A DNA stretch of 12,551 nt from assembly GCA_900753135.1 (NCBI GenBank), contig CAADXZ010000102.1, forward strand, positions 1 to 12,551. The letters run 5' to 3'. This stretch comes from Clostridia bacterium. Lineage in GTDB: Bacteria > Bacillota > Clostridia > TANB77 > UBA1234. Positions 1-7,344 of the stretch are shown piece after piece. A program made the position numbers and the translations under genes. A model generated the notes under the pieces. The model was not told where the DNA came from. It saw only the letters and a program-made list of their open reading frames with translations, and made no database searches. Each line of letters begins with the position of its first letter. The first letter of the stretch is position 1.

Positions 1-332
1 ATACAAGTGTTTCTTTAATACTTTCTGAATTAATAATTAAATTTTTCGAACGAAAAATAACATATCAAATTTTATCATCAAAATACAAATATTTGCCCAT
101 GCACGATATAAATAAAATTTCAAATATAGTCCATGTTGTTCTCGACTCTAACTTTCCATCAATCGAATCAAAAAAATTATATTTATATCGCAAAGATTTA
201 ATATTAAACAAATTACTTTTAAATTTTAGAAAAAGAAACTATATTCATGTAGATTACTTTGCGTATTTCAAACTAAAAGATTATCATAATCACCTTGAAA
301 ATATCATTGAAAAAACACACTCTCATTATTGA
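1..332 (+). CDS. C-terminal part of a YtxC-like sporulation protein (5' end outside window)
   Basis: The reading frame is open from base 3 of the window to a TGA at 330-332, about 109 residues, so the gene begins upstream. A TTG at 93 and an ATG at 99 lie inside this frame but have no ribosome binding site, so I do not take them as the start. The end of the protein reads YIHVDYFAYFKLKDY followed by an amphipathic helix (HNHLENIIEK). This resembles the conserved C-terminus of YtxC, which has a YI-x-(V/I)-EGF-x-x-FRLK-(D/E)-Y pattern. YtxC is a conserved protein of spore-formers whose biochemical role is not established. The match is by eye over a short segment and differs from the pattern at several positions. 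The frame itself is secure; the family name is tentative. Confidence 0.5.
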   Translation, partial: TSVSLILSELIIKFFERKITYQILSSKYKYLPMHDINKISNIVHVVLDSNFPSIESKKLYLYRKDLILNKLLLNFRKRNYIHVDYFAYFKLKDYHNHLENIIEKTHSHY

Positions 333-357
333 CATTAACTTTTAATTATTAGATAAT
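329..357 (+). promoter_or_regulatory. SigA-type promoter for glgP
   Basis: The -35 box TTGACA (329-334) is followed after 17 bases by GATAAT (352-357), five of six matches to the consensus -10 box. The -35 box overlaps the TGA stop of the upstream ytxC-like gene. Transcription would start near 364 and leave a short leader of about 33 bases before the glgP GTG. This is the best vegetative promoter in the left part of the window. Confidence 0.6.
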
Positions 358-396
358 ATTGGTATGTATGAACATATGAAAAAGGAGGAATTTTAA

Positions 397-2958
397 GTGT
401 ATTTATTCGGAAAAATAACAGTAAAACCACAGTTACCAGAAAGGATTTCATATTTGTCTGACATTGCAAATAATTTATGGTGGTCTTGGAACACTACTGC
501 ATTACGTTTATATGACTATATAGATCCAATATTATTTGCAAAGGTAGGAAAAAATCCAGTAAAATTCCTTTCAAGAATAAATCAAAAAAGACTAATTGAA
601 GTTGCAAACGATAATGACTTTTTAAAAGATTATGATTTGATAGTTGATAATTTTAAAACTTATTTATCAACTGAAGATACATATTTTAATTCACACTTTC
701 CAAATAACAAAAATGATGTAATCGCATATTTCTCGGCTGAATATGGAATTGATGAAATATTACCAATATATGCTGGCGGTTTAGGAATACTTTCAGGAGA
801 CCATTGTAAATCTGCAAGTGATTTAGGTATTCCTTTCGTCCCTATAGGTCTTTTATACAAACAAGGATACTTCCATCAATTGATTAACAAAGATGGTAGT
901 GAATTATTTGACTATTCTCCAACTACAATAGAAGATTTACCAATAATTCCTGTATTAGACGAAAACGGAAATGAACTTATTATTTCAGTTGAATTTCCAG
1001 GTAGAATAGTTTATCTAAAAGTTTGGAGTATATCTATAGGAAGAATAAAATTATACCTATTAGATAGTGATATAAATCTAAACTCACCAACCGATAAGCA
1101 ACTAACTTTAAAGCTATATGGCGGTAACCAAGAAATGAGAATTTCACAAGAAATAATTCTTGGAATTGGAGGAATGAAATTGTTAAAAACATTAAACATC
1201 TCTCCTTCTCTTTACCATATGAACGAAGGACATTCATCATTTGTTGCTTTGGAAGTTATTAAAAAATTTATGGGAGAAAAGAACATTCCATTTAATGTTG
1301 CAAAAAAACTTGCATCAACTTGCACAGTATTCACAACACACACACCAGTTCCAGCAGGAAATGATATATTTCCAATAGATTTGATTGATAGATATTTTTC
1401 TTCTTATTACAACGAATTGGGAATTTCAAGAAACGATTTTCTAAATCTTGGATTGAAAAAAGAAAATGTATTATCAGATGGATTTAATATGGCCGTGCTT
1501 GCATTAAAAATCGCAGGAGCAAAAAATGGTGTTAGCAAACTTCATGGTGAAGTTTCTAGGGGACTATTTTCAGATTTATGGCCAGAAACAGCCGCAAATG
1601 AAGTTCCAATAGATTATGTAACAAATGGAATTCACACTTGCACTTGGCTTGCACCTACATTAAAAGATTTATATAACGCATATATGAGACCTCTATGGCA
1701 AGAAAAACTTTATAATGCAGAAGTATGGAATGATATTGATAATATACCAGACAACGAACTTTGGGATGCCCACATGATTCAAAAAAATAAATTAGGAAAC
1801 CTGATCAGAAAAAATATTAAAGCACAAAAAATTCGTCATGGAGCTTCTATAGACGAACTAAATGATATAGAAAAAATATTTGATCCTAATGTTCTTACAA
1901 TAGGTTTTGCAAGAAGATTTGCAACGTATAAAAGAGCTGATTTAATATTTAAAGATTTAGAAAGAATAACAAAAATTTTAAACGATCCAAACAGACCTGT
2001 TCAAATTGTATTTGCTGGTAAACCACACCCTGCCGATATTCAAGGTCAAGACTTGGTAAAAAGAATTTATGAAATATCTGAAATGCCACAGTTTAAAGGT
2101 AAAGTATTCATTCTAGAAAATTATAATATGGCAATAGCAAGATATTTAGTAAGTGGTGTTGATGTATGGTTAAACAATCCACGTCGTCCACTAGAAGCAA
2201 GTGGTACAAGTGGAGAAAAAGCCGGTGTAAATGGTGTTATAAACTTCAGTATACTTGATGGATGGTGGTTTGAAGGATATGATGGAAACAACGGCTGGGC
2301 AATTGGAGATGACACAGAATATACTAATTACGAATTGCAAGACAATGCAGATTCACAAAGTATATATGATACTCTAGAAAATGAAATTATTCCTTTATAC
2401 TATTCAAAAGGGGATGATAAATTAAACTCTAGATGGATTAAAAAAATGAAAGCATCTATAAAAACTGTTGGTGGAGTTTACAATACAGGCAGAATGTTAG
2501 TAGACTACTTAAACAAATTATACATGCCACAAGTTAATAGATATGATGCTTTAAAAAATAACATAGATGCGATAACAAATTATTTAAATTGGGAACAAAA
2601 CTTAAAATCGAAGTGGGCACTTATTAAAATTACCCCAACATCTCATTTGGATGATTTGTCAGTAAACGCAGGAACTGATATAAAAATGTCATGTAACGTA
2701 TTTTTAAATGGCATAGATCCAAATAGTGTCACAGTTGAAGTATATTGTGGCAAACTTGATGAACAAGGTAAAATGACAAACAGTTTATATACTGAAATGT
2801 CACTTTCAAACACTATTGGTGATTCAAACTACGAATACTCTAGTGACTTAGTAATAGATGATGGCGGAAATTATGGATACACATTTAGAGTTTTACCTAA
2901 ACATGAATTACTAATTAACAAACATGATTTATCTTTGTGTAAATGGCTAACAAATTAA
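397..2958 (+). CDS. glgP: Alpha-glucan (glycogen/maltodextrin) phosphorylase, DUF3417-containing type
   Basis: It phosphorolyses alpha-1,4-glucans to glucose-1-phosphate in the cytosol, using pyridoxal phosphate. The start is GTG at 397, placed by AAAGGAGGA at 381-389. Residues ~10-110 look like the DUF3417 N-terminal domain (NNLWWSWN at 25-32). The phosphorylase core follows: EYGIDEILPIYAGGLG (115-130) with LSGDH, HMNEGHSSF (274-282), FTTHTPVPAGND (312-323), YVTNGIHT (407-414) and GFARRFATYKRAD (503-515). EASGTSGEKAGVNG at 600-613 aligns with the PLP-lysine motif of glycogen phosphorylase (EASGTGNMK), so K608 is the likely Schiff-base lysine. Residues ~740-853 form a beta-rich C-terminal extension. 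The length of 853 aa is normal for this more divergent GlgP subfamily, and no catalytic motif appears lost. pyk follows 58 bases downstream on the same strand, so the pair links glucan breakdown to glycolysis. Confidence 0.94.
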   Translation: MYLFGKITVKPQLPERISYLSDIANNLWWSWNTTALRLYDYIDPILFAKVGKNPVKFLSRINQKRLIEVANDNDFLKDYDLIVDNFKTYLSTEDTYFNSHFPNNKNDVIAYFSAEYGIDEILPIYAGGLGILSGDHCKSASDLGIPFVPIGLLYKQGYFHQLINKDGSELFDYSPTTIEDLPIIPVLDENGNELIISVEFPGRIVYLKVWSISIGRIKLYLLDSDINLNSPTDKQLTLKLYGGNQEMRISQEIILGIGGMKLLKTLNISPSLYHMNEGHSSFVALEVIKKFMGEKNIPFNVAKKLASTCTVFTTHTPVPAGNDIFPIDLIDRYFSSYYNELGISRNDFLNLGLKKENVLSDGFNMAVLALKIAGAKNGVSKLHGEVSRGLFSDLWPETAANEVPIDYVTNGIHTCTWLAPTLKDLYNAYMRPLWQEKLYNAEVWNDIDNIPDNELWDAHMIQKNKLGNLIRKNIKAQKIRHGASIDELNDIEKIFDPNVLTIGFARRFATYKRADLIFKDLERITKILNDPNRPVQIVFAGKPHPADIQGQDLVKRIYEISEMPQFKGKVFILENYNMAIARYLVSGVDVWLNNPRRPLEASGTSGEKAGVNGVINFSILDGWWFEGYDGNNGWAIGDDTEYTNYELQDNADSQSIYDTLENEIIPLYYSKGDDKLNSRWIKKMKASIKTVGGVYNTGRMLVDYLNKLYMPQVNRYDALKNNIDAITNYLNWEQNLKSKWALIKITPTSHLDDLSVNAGTDIKMSCNVFLNGIDPNSVTVEVYCGKLDEQGKMTNSLYTEMSLSNTIGDSNYEYSSDLVIDDGGNYGYTFRVLPKHELLINKHDLSLCKWLTN

Positions 2959-2971
2959 CAATATTTTTCAT

Positions 2972-2996
2972 CCCTCGCTATTTATTTGAGCGAAGG
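2972..2996 (+). other. Imperfect hairpin in the glgP-pyk spacer
   Basis: CCCTCGCT (2972-2979) can pair with AGCGAAGG (2989-2996) with one mismatch and a 9-base loop. No U-tract follows on the plus strand, so it is not a convincing terminator. It could be a processing or stabilising element between two co-transcribed genes, or nothing. Confidence 0.3.
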
Positions 2997-3016
2997 AAAA
3001 TAGGAAGGAGTATAAA

Positions 3017-4456
3017 ATGAAACGTACAAAAATAGTTTGCACATTAGGTCCAGCTGTAGATGATGCTGCAACACTTGCAAGAGTATGCACAGCTGGTATG
3101 GATGTGGCAAGATTCAATTTTTCACATGGTGATTATACTGATCAACAAAAAAGAATAGACTTATTCAAAAGCGTAAGAGATGAATTAAAATTGCCAATAG
3201 CAATGATGCTTGATACAAAGGGCCCAGAAATAAGAATTGGTACTTTCAAAAATGGAGAAATTTATTTAAATGATGGTGCACATTTCACATTAGCACATGA
3301 CAATTGCGACGGTGATACGGAAAAAGTATACGTTAACTACGAAACACTATATGCAGAGGTAATTCCAGGTGCAACGATTCTTATAAATGATGGTCTTATA
3401 GAATTAAAAGTTGAAGAAATCATTGATAAAAATATTAAATGCTTAGTTGCACACGGTGGAAAACTAACAAACAGAAAAAGTGTAAACATACCAGGGCTAT
3501 CACTTAACTTTCCACTAATAACAGAAAAAGATAAAGCAGATATTGCGTTTGGTGTAGAAAATGATTTTGATATGATAGCAGCCTCATTTGTAAGAAAAGC
3601 TGAAGACATACGCGCAATAAAAAATTTATTAAAAGAATTAAATGCACCTCAAATAAGTGTAATTGCAAAAATAGAAAATCAAGAGGGTGTAGACAATTTT
3701 GACGAAATACTTGATGCCGCTGATGGAATAATGGTTGCGCGTGGTGACTTAGGCGTTGAAATACCAATGGAAAAAGTACCTTCAATACAAAAAAGATTTA
3801 TAAACAAGTGTAACCAAAAAGGAAAAATTGTAATAGTTGCAACACAAATGCTAGAATCAATGACAACATCACCAAGACCAACAAGAGCAGAAGTTAATGA
3901 TGTTGCAAATGCAGTTTATGACGGCACATCATCTATAATGCTATCTGGTGAAGTTGCTGCAGGTAATTTCCCAGTAGAATGTGTAAAAACAATGTACCAA
4001 ATATCTAAAACTGTTGAGAATGAAATAGATTATTGGAGTAACTTCTGTAAATTTGATGATAAAACACTAATAGGAAACAAAAACAATTTAATAGTTGGAC
4101 ATTCACTTTGCGAACTTGCTATGCAATCAAATGCAAAAGCAATATTTTCACTTTCATCTGGTGGCCACACACCAATAGCAATATCTTCTTTCAAGCCAGC
4201 GTGCCCTATATTTGCAATAACACCAAATATATCAACAGCAAGAAGATTAAATGTAGTATGGAATGTTACACCAATATTAGTTGAAGAAAAAGAATCAGAA
4301 GAAGAAATGATTAAAGAAGGCTTAGAATATGCAAAAGAAAATAATTATATTTTTGACGGTGACACAATAATAATTGGTGAAAGTGATACCTACTCTAAAT
4401 CAAACTTACTTGGAGCAAAAAAAGTAAAAAAAGTCGGCGGAATATACGTTGTATAG
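3017..4456 (+). CDS. pyk: Pyruvate kinase
   Basis: It transfers phosphate from phosphoenolpyruvate to ADP, the last ATP-forming step of glycolysis, in the cytosol. The ATG at 3017 is preceded by AGGAAGGAG (3002-3010). The N-terminal KRTKIVCTLGPA is typical. Active-site elements are ARFNFSHG (31-38, including R32, N34 and S36), LDTKGPEIR (65-73), AKIEN (217-221, K218 and E220), ARGDLGVE (241-248, D244) and ATQMLESM (275-282, T276). The B domain lies at roughly 70-165 and the regulatory C domain at ~350-479. Glu71 in the DTKGPEIR motif is the form found in potassium-dependent pyruvate kinases; potassium-independent ones have Lys there. The length of 479 aa is normal, and there is no extra C-terminal PEP-utiliser domain of the kind seen in some Bacillus enzymes. 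No separate promoter is evident in the 58-base spacer, so co-transcription with glgP is inferred. Confidence 0.98.
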   Translation: MKRTKIVCTLGPAVDDAATLARVCTAGMDVARFNFSHGDYTDQQKRIDLFKSVRDELKLPIAMMLDTKGPEIRIGTFKNGEIYLNDGAHFTLAHDNCDGDTEKVYVNYETLYAEVIPGATILINDGLIELKVEEIIDKNIKCLVAHGGKLTNRKSVNIPGLSLNFPLITEKDKADIAFGVENDFDMIAASFVRKAEDIRAIKNLLKELNAPQISVIAKIENQEGVDNFDEILDAADGIMVARGDLGVEIPMEKVPSIQKRFINKCNQKGKIVIVATQMLESMTTSPRPTRAEVNDVANAVYDGTSSIMLSGEVAAGNFPVECVKTMYQISKTVENEIDYWSNFCKFDDKTLIGNKNNLIVGHSLCELAMQSNAKAIFSLSSGGHTPIAISSFKPACPIFAITPNISTARRLNVVWNVTPILVEEKESEEEMIKEGLEYAKENNYIFDGDTIIIGESDTYSKSNLLGAKKVKKVGGIYVV

Positions 4457-4507
4457 CAGAAATATTTTTGTTCTACTTTTTAATAAAACACTTATACTAT
4501 AACGAAA

Positions 4508-4548
4508 AGAACCCAAATTGTTAAATATATTTTAGCAATTTGGGTTCT
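4508..4548. terminator. Bidirectional intrinsic terminator between convergent pyk and phosphoesterase genes
   Basis: A perfect 13-bp stem, AGAACCCAAATTG (4508-4520) with CAATTTGGGTTCT (4536-4548), extends inward to about 18 bp with one G-U pair, leaving a 5-base loop (4526-4530). On the plus strand it is followed by TAATTTTG, and on the minus strand by TTTCGTT, which merges with the stem's U-rich end. It sits between the pyk stop and the 3' end of the minus-strand operon. Confidence 0.75.
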
Positions 4549-4550
4549 AA

Positions 4551-4577
4551 TTTTGTAGTAAGCTTTCTACTACAAAA
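4551..4577. other. Second hairpin beside the convergent terminator
   Basis: TTTTGTAGTA (4551-4560) and TACTACAAAA (4568-4577) form a perfect 10-bp inverted repeat with a 7-base loop containing AGCTTT. The left arm is the U-rich tail of the preceding terminator, and the A/T-rich arms supply U-tracts in both directions. It is probably an auxiliary part of the same bidirectional termination region. Confidence 0.45.
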
Positions 4578-4633
4578 AATAAAAATTTATACATAGTATT
4601 ATCTACCTCTTTTGTTGAAAACAAATTTTTCAA

Positions 4634-5614
4634 TCATACAACGCAAATAGTACTTTTCAAAGGTGCAACAAGAACACCATTTTGAATAATAGCATCACAA
4701 AAGCGAATAGAAGGATATGTTGTGGCAGATTGAAATTGGCCAATAGTATCACGAACAAAACCAGAATTAGTAGTCATATAAATCGGTTGCCTTCCGCTAC
4801 CATTCTTATTAAGAGAATTTTCCATTGCTCCACCAAATTGAACAAACATAAGCTTATAGTTTTTTCCTTTAATCATTACATTATCAACCATTTTGGCATA
4901 TTGCTCATCCATATAAAATTCAGACTGATATGATACAGTATAGCTACGTCTCTTCTTAAGATACACAATTCGTTGTACAATTCCTTCAACAACCAAATTC
5001 AAAGTCATTGTCGGTTTATAAATGAAATTAACACCAAGATTTCTAAGATCTCTTTGGATAAGAATTAAAGGATTAATCTGTTCCCTCTTCTCAAACATAA
5101 CTTCATTTATACCATGAATAGCATAAAAAGTAAGTGAAGGAAACTTTCTCAAAATATCGACAATTATGTCAGCTTGTTCCATACTTCTTTCAAAATTCCA
5201 AAAAAGCCATTCGCCATTTCCAGCCTGACTCGCCTTAGGTGGTGGTCCAGCACACAAGTCACCGGAAAAATGAACTTCTTCATATCCACGACTTACAGCT
5301 TCATTCAACAAATTTTCAAAAGCTTCTCTATCAAACGTGCAATGACCAGCAAGCAAAGAACCACACTCAACCCATTTTACATGTTTCTCCTCTTTGTTTT
5401 TCAAACTAACAATTTCAAACATACTTTCAGAATTATTAGAATCTATATAGTAAAGGTTTGTATTAGGCTTTCTGACGATATTGATTCCAAGATTAGTTAG
5501 TTCCCTAATCTCATTTTCAGTAATGTCCAAAGTTTCAATATCCACCTTGCCTTTTCTCATTTGTTCGAGTGCTTTAGCAAGACGAGGAGAATCAAAAAAG
5601 CTAGTTTCACTCAT
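4634..5614 (-). CDS. Catalytically degenerate metallophosphoesterase-like protein (probable pseudoenzyme)
   Basis: This is a paralogue of the adjacent phosphoesterase (5630-6562), with the same layout and local identities such as TFD, the AV..G..(V)H..GDL segment and R(I/L)(V/I).LK. I prefer the ATG at 5614 (326 aa) to the one at 5623: AAAGGGGG abuts the 5623 ATG directly but lies 9 bases from the 5614 ATG. Every expected metal-ligand motif is altered, counting from M at 5614. SDIHAG is GSLLAG (85-90), GDLFD is GDLCA (118-122), GNHDE is GINEV (168-172), the later His is Tyr218 (RIVYLK), and the GHFH region reads FGGAME (260-265). The frame is full length without stops, which argues for a retained non-catalytic role such as substrate binding or partnering. 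The N-terminal ~55 residues look helix-rich and possibly HTH-like. The two stops and starts are 15 bases apart, so translation is probably coupled. The substrate is unknown. Confidence 0.85.
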   Translation of the reverse strand: MSETSFFDSPRLAKALEQMRKGKVDIETLDITENEIRELTNLGINIVRKPNTNLYYIDSNNSESMFEIVSLKNKEEKHVKWVECGSLLAGHCTFDREAFENLLNEAVSRGYEEVHFSGDLCAGPPPKASQAGNGEWLFWNFERSMEQADIIVDILRKFPSLTFYAIHGINEVMFEKREQINPLILIQRDLRNLGVNFIYKPTMTLNLVVEGIVQRIVYLKKRRSYTVSYQSEFYMDEQYAKMVDNVMIKGKNYKLMFVQFGGAMENSLNKNGSGRQPIYMTTNSGFVRDTIGQFQSATTYPSIRFCDAIIQNGVLVAPLKSTICVV

Positions 5615-5629
5615 TTTCGCCATCCCCCT

Positions 5630-6562
5630 TTAAATTTCTAGCACATACTCAATAATTTTTTCGTTTTGGATGGTTACTGTAACAAAAGCAGCTCCAGTCG
5701 TTCCAGTAATGCCCATACGTTTAGTATAATCGGCATCATGCTGAAAATTACCCGGCATAACAGAAAAAATTCCAGCCAAATTAAGAGAATATTGTACATG
5801 AAAATGTCCAGCATTAATGGATCGAATATTATACTTCTTTCCGCCGAGTACAACATTATTAAAATTACTTCTAAGCACGTTACCCAAATAACGTTGAGGT
5901 GCATAGGATTTAGACTTACTCATGTTTCCCTTTAGATGAATTAATCTAAAAACAACACCAGCATGAACAATATTACCCTCAAAAGCCTTTAAATAAGTAA
6001 ATCTCTTCTTATTAATTGCCATCTTGTTTTCAAGCAAAGTTATGGGGTCAACACCATTATCACCGCAAAGACCTTCATCATGATTGCCTTTAGTCGCAAT
6101 GTACCACAAGTCGTACTCACACAAAATTGAAAAAAGCTTTTCGACTTGCTCTTCAGCAGAATGATATCTAAGATTTTTATCATGTCCCCTATAAACATTC
6201 TTACCATCAAACAAATCACCCGCAATGTGAACAAACTCAACTCCAGTATCAACAGCCTTTTGAAGGTACAATCTAAAAGTTTTTTCATCAAAAGTTTTGC
6301 AGCCAGCATGAATATCCGACATTTCCAAAATACGAATTGTTTTAGGCTCTTTAGACATTTTAGAAACAATTATATATGCCATGTCATCATCAGGAACAAT
6401 ATAGTACACAAAATCTTTCTTTCTAGGATCGTATTGAAATTTAACATTATTTTCATTGTTTCTAATCGTAATTACATCCTTAGGCGAAATACCAATTTCA
6501 GAGAGAGTATACTGACCCCAAGACATCATTTTAACAGCTTTCTCATACAACCGCTTATTCAT
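5630..6562 (-). CDS. Calcineurin-like metallophosphoesterase with HTH-like N-terminus
   Basis: This is a predicted dinuclear-metal phosphoesterase. The start is ATG at 6562 (310 aa), because GAAGGAGGG lies 6 bases upstream; the frame runs 12 codons further upstream without a site. Numbered from this Met, the motifs are SDIHAG (D83, H85), AGDLFDG (D116, D119), KGNHDE (N160, H161, D162), His209 in RLIHLKG, and AGHFH (H253, H255). This is the full ligand set of the calcineurin-like superfamily. Residues 1-55 (containing QYTLSEIGISPKDV) look like a small helical, possibly winged-helix, module before the enzyme domain. The substrate cannot be read from sequence; proteins of this fold act on nucleic acids, nucleotides, cyclic nucleotides or phosphoproteins. 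It is the first gene of a two-gene operon with the degenerate paralogue, transcribed from a promoter at 6621-6650. I do not recognise a named gene. Confidence 0.9.
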   Translation of the reverse strand: MNKRLYEKAVKMMSWGQYTLSEIGISPKDVITIRNNENNVKFQYDPRKKDFVYYIVPDDDMAYIIVSKMSKEPKTIRILEMSDIHAGCKTFDEKTFRLYLQKAVDTGVEFVHIAGDLFDGKNVYRGHDKNLRYHSAEEQVEKLFSILCEYDLWYIATKGNHDEGLCGDNGVDPITLLENKMAINKKRFTYLKAFEGNIVHAGVVFRLIHLKGNMSKSKSYAPQRYLGNVLRSNFNNVVLGGKKYNIRSINAGHFHVQYSLNLAGIFSVMPGNFQHDADYTKRMGITGTTGAAFVTVTIQNEKIIEYVLEI

Positions 6563-6620
6563 TTTGCTCCCTCCTTCAATATTAATCGAACGAGTCAAAA
6601 AAGTTTTTTCCTACACAAAA

Positions 6621-6650
6621 ATTATATATCATCAAAAAACATAAAATCAA
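6621..6650 (-). promoter_or_regulatory. SigA-type promoter for the phosphoesterase operon
   Basis: On the minus strand TTGATT (6650-6645) is followed after 18 bases by TATAAT (6626-6621). Transcription would start near 6614 and give a leader of about 50 bases that ends in the GAAGGAGGG ribosome binding site. It diverges from the plus-strand promoter at 6715-6742. Confidence 0.55.
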
Positions 6651-6693
6651 CAAAAAAATAAAATGTTAAATCACGATGTACTGTAGGTTAATC

Positions 6694-6724
6694 AAAAGCA
6701 ATTGCGCAGGCCATTGCTTTTTTT
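6694..6724 (+). terminator. Hairpin plus T-tract in the divergent intergenic region (terminator-like)
   Basis: AAAAGCAAT (6694-6702) pairs perfectly with ATTGCTTTT (6713-6721) around a 10-base loop and is followed by T residues to 6724, the form of a plus-strand intrinsic terminator. No plus-strand gene lies upstream of it for more than 2 kb, so its role is unclear. It may stop an unannotated short RNA or read-through. It may instead be a DNA operator, since its right arm contains the -35 box of the next promoter. Confidence 0.45.
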
Positions 6725-6742
6725 AGCAATACATGATATAAT
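6715..6742 (+). promoter_or_regulatory. Extended -10 promoter for the 102-aa gene, with AGCAAT half-sites
   Basis: TTGCTT (6715-6720), a 16-base spacer and TATAAT (6737-6742) form the promoter; TGA immediately before TATAAT gives an extended -10 (TGnTATAAT). Transcription would start near 6749. AGCAAT occurs at 6697-6702 and 6725-6730, and its complement ATTGCT at 6713-6718. These half-sites therefore flank and overlap the -35 box, which would suit a repressor operator. Confidence 0.6.
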
Positions 6743-6756
6743 AACTATCGTTTAAC

Positions 6757-6842
6757 GTACTTTACACAGCAAAGTACAGAAGAAATATTAATCATTTTTT
6801 CTGGAGGGCTGTGTAAAACCTTCAAATATTTTTAGGAGGTTT
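6757..6842 (+). promoter_or_regulatory. Structured 5' leader with competing helices (candidate cis-regulatory RNA)
   Basis: Three helices can be drawn. P1 is GTACTTT (6757-6763) with AAAGTAC (6771-6777). P2 is TTTACACAGC (6761-6770) with GCTGTGTAAA (6808-6817), a perfect 10 bp that excludes P1. P3 is AAACCT (6816-6821) with AGGTTT (6837-6842), which covers half of the AGGAGG ribosome binding site at 6834-6839. P2 and P3 share two bases. The set resembles a translational switch, but I cannot assign it to a known riboswitch class. Confidence 0.4.
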
Positions 6843-6847
6843 AAGTC

Positions 6848-7156
6848 ATGATCATCTTTAGACCGAACAGAAGAATGCTCGATGAAGCCATGGCAGAAGC
6901 CAAAGAATTTGACACTGTGGAAGAAATGAAAGAACAGATTGTTAAAGTTTGGCATGAAGGCTGGGATGGTTCCGAAGAATTGTTTACTGTTGATGACATT
7001 GTAATTGATGAAAAATCTGCAGTAAAAGATGACAGAATTGGTTGGGAAGATTCGATGTATGTCTGTGTAAAGAGAATGGGTAAAACAGATTATATGAAGA
7101 AGTACAGAATACCTCAGTGTATTGGTATGTGTGCAACTAAATATAAAAAAGTTTAA
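6848..7156 (+). CDS. Unrecognised 102-aa acidic small protein
   Basis: I do not recognise this protein. The ATG at 6848 is preceded by a strong TTAGGAGGT. It starts MIIFRPNRR, followed by an alanine/glutamate-rich helix (residues ~10-33), a Trp-containing stretch (WHEGWDG at 38-44), an acidic stretch, and RIGWEDSMYVCVKRMG (58-73). It ends QCIGMCATKYKKV. The three Cys residues (one in YVCV, two in the closing CIGMC) might bind metal or form a disulfide, but no classical zinc motif is complete. No signal peptide or membrane segment is present, so it is likely cytosolic. Codon use is visibly less AT-biased than its neighbours (for example CTC, GCC, GTG, ACC-poor but GGC-containing runs), which hints at a different origin. 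It is monocistronic, with its own promoter, a structured leader and a terminator. I have the impression that similar short proteins occur in Clostridial phages and plasmids, but this is unverified. Confidence 0.85.
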   Translation: MIIFRPNRRMLDEAMAEAKEFDTVEEMKEQIVKVWHEGWDGSEELFTVDDIVIDEKSAVKDDRIGWEDSMYVCVKRMGKTDYMKKYRIPQCIGMCATKYKKV

Positions 7157-7172
7157 GCCCATTCAGCCAAAA

Positions 7173-7202
7173 CCGCATGTGAAAACATGCGGCTCTTTTT
7201 TA
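7173..7202 (+). terminator. Intrinsic terminator of the 102-aa gene
   Basis: CCGCATGT (7173-7180) and ACATGCGG (7185-7192) form a perfect 8-bp stem closed by a GAAA tetraloop, followed by CTC and a run of T. It ends 46 bases after the stop codon and is an excellent rho-independent terminator. Confidence 0.9.
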
Positions 7203-7344
7203 CATAAAATTTATTTTATCCTCCAGCTAAAACATCTACTGTTTCTTTATTTTTAACTACTTTTCAAAAAAAAGAAAAATAATCAAAACAATATCACACT
7301 CAAAAGTAATAATTGAATTTAAAAAAGAAGTATTAATGTGACCA

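Noticed and set aside
93..332. Treating the first frame as a complete 79-aa protein
   Set aside because: The frame is open to the window edge and neither the TTG at 93 nor the ATG at 99 has a ribosome binding site, so it is the end of a longer gene.
4634..5614. Calling the degenerate phosphoesterase a pseudogene
   Set aside because: It has a full-length frame with no stops or frameshifts and a usable ribosome binding site; only the catalytic residues are gone, which fits a pseudoenzyme better.
6146..6661. A 171-codon plus-strand frame antisense to the phosphoesterase
   Set aside because: It lies opposite a gene with all catalytic motifs, has an Ile/Asn-rich shadow composition and no start signal.
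6788..7162. A 124-codon minus-strand frame opposite the 102-aa gene
   Set aside because: Phe/His-rich shadow composition, no ribosome binding site, and it would read through a plus-strand gene with a strong start and terminator.
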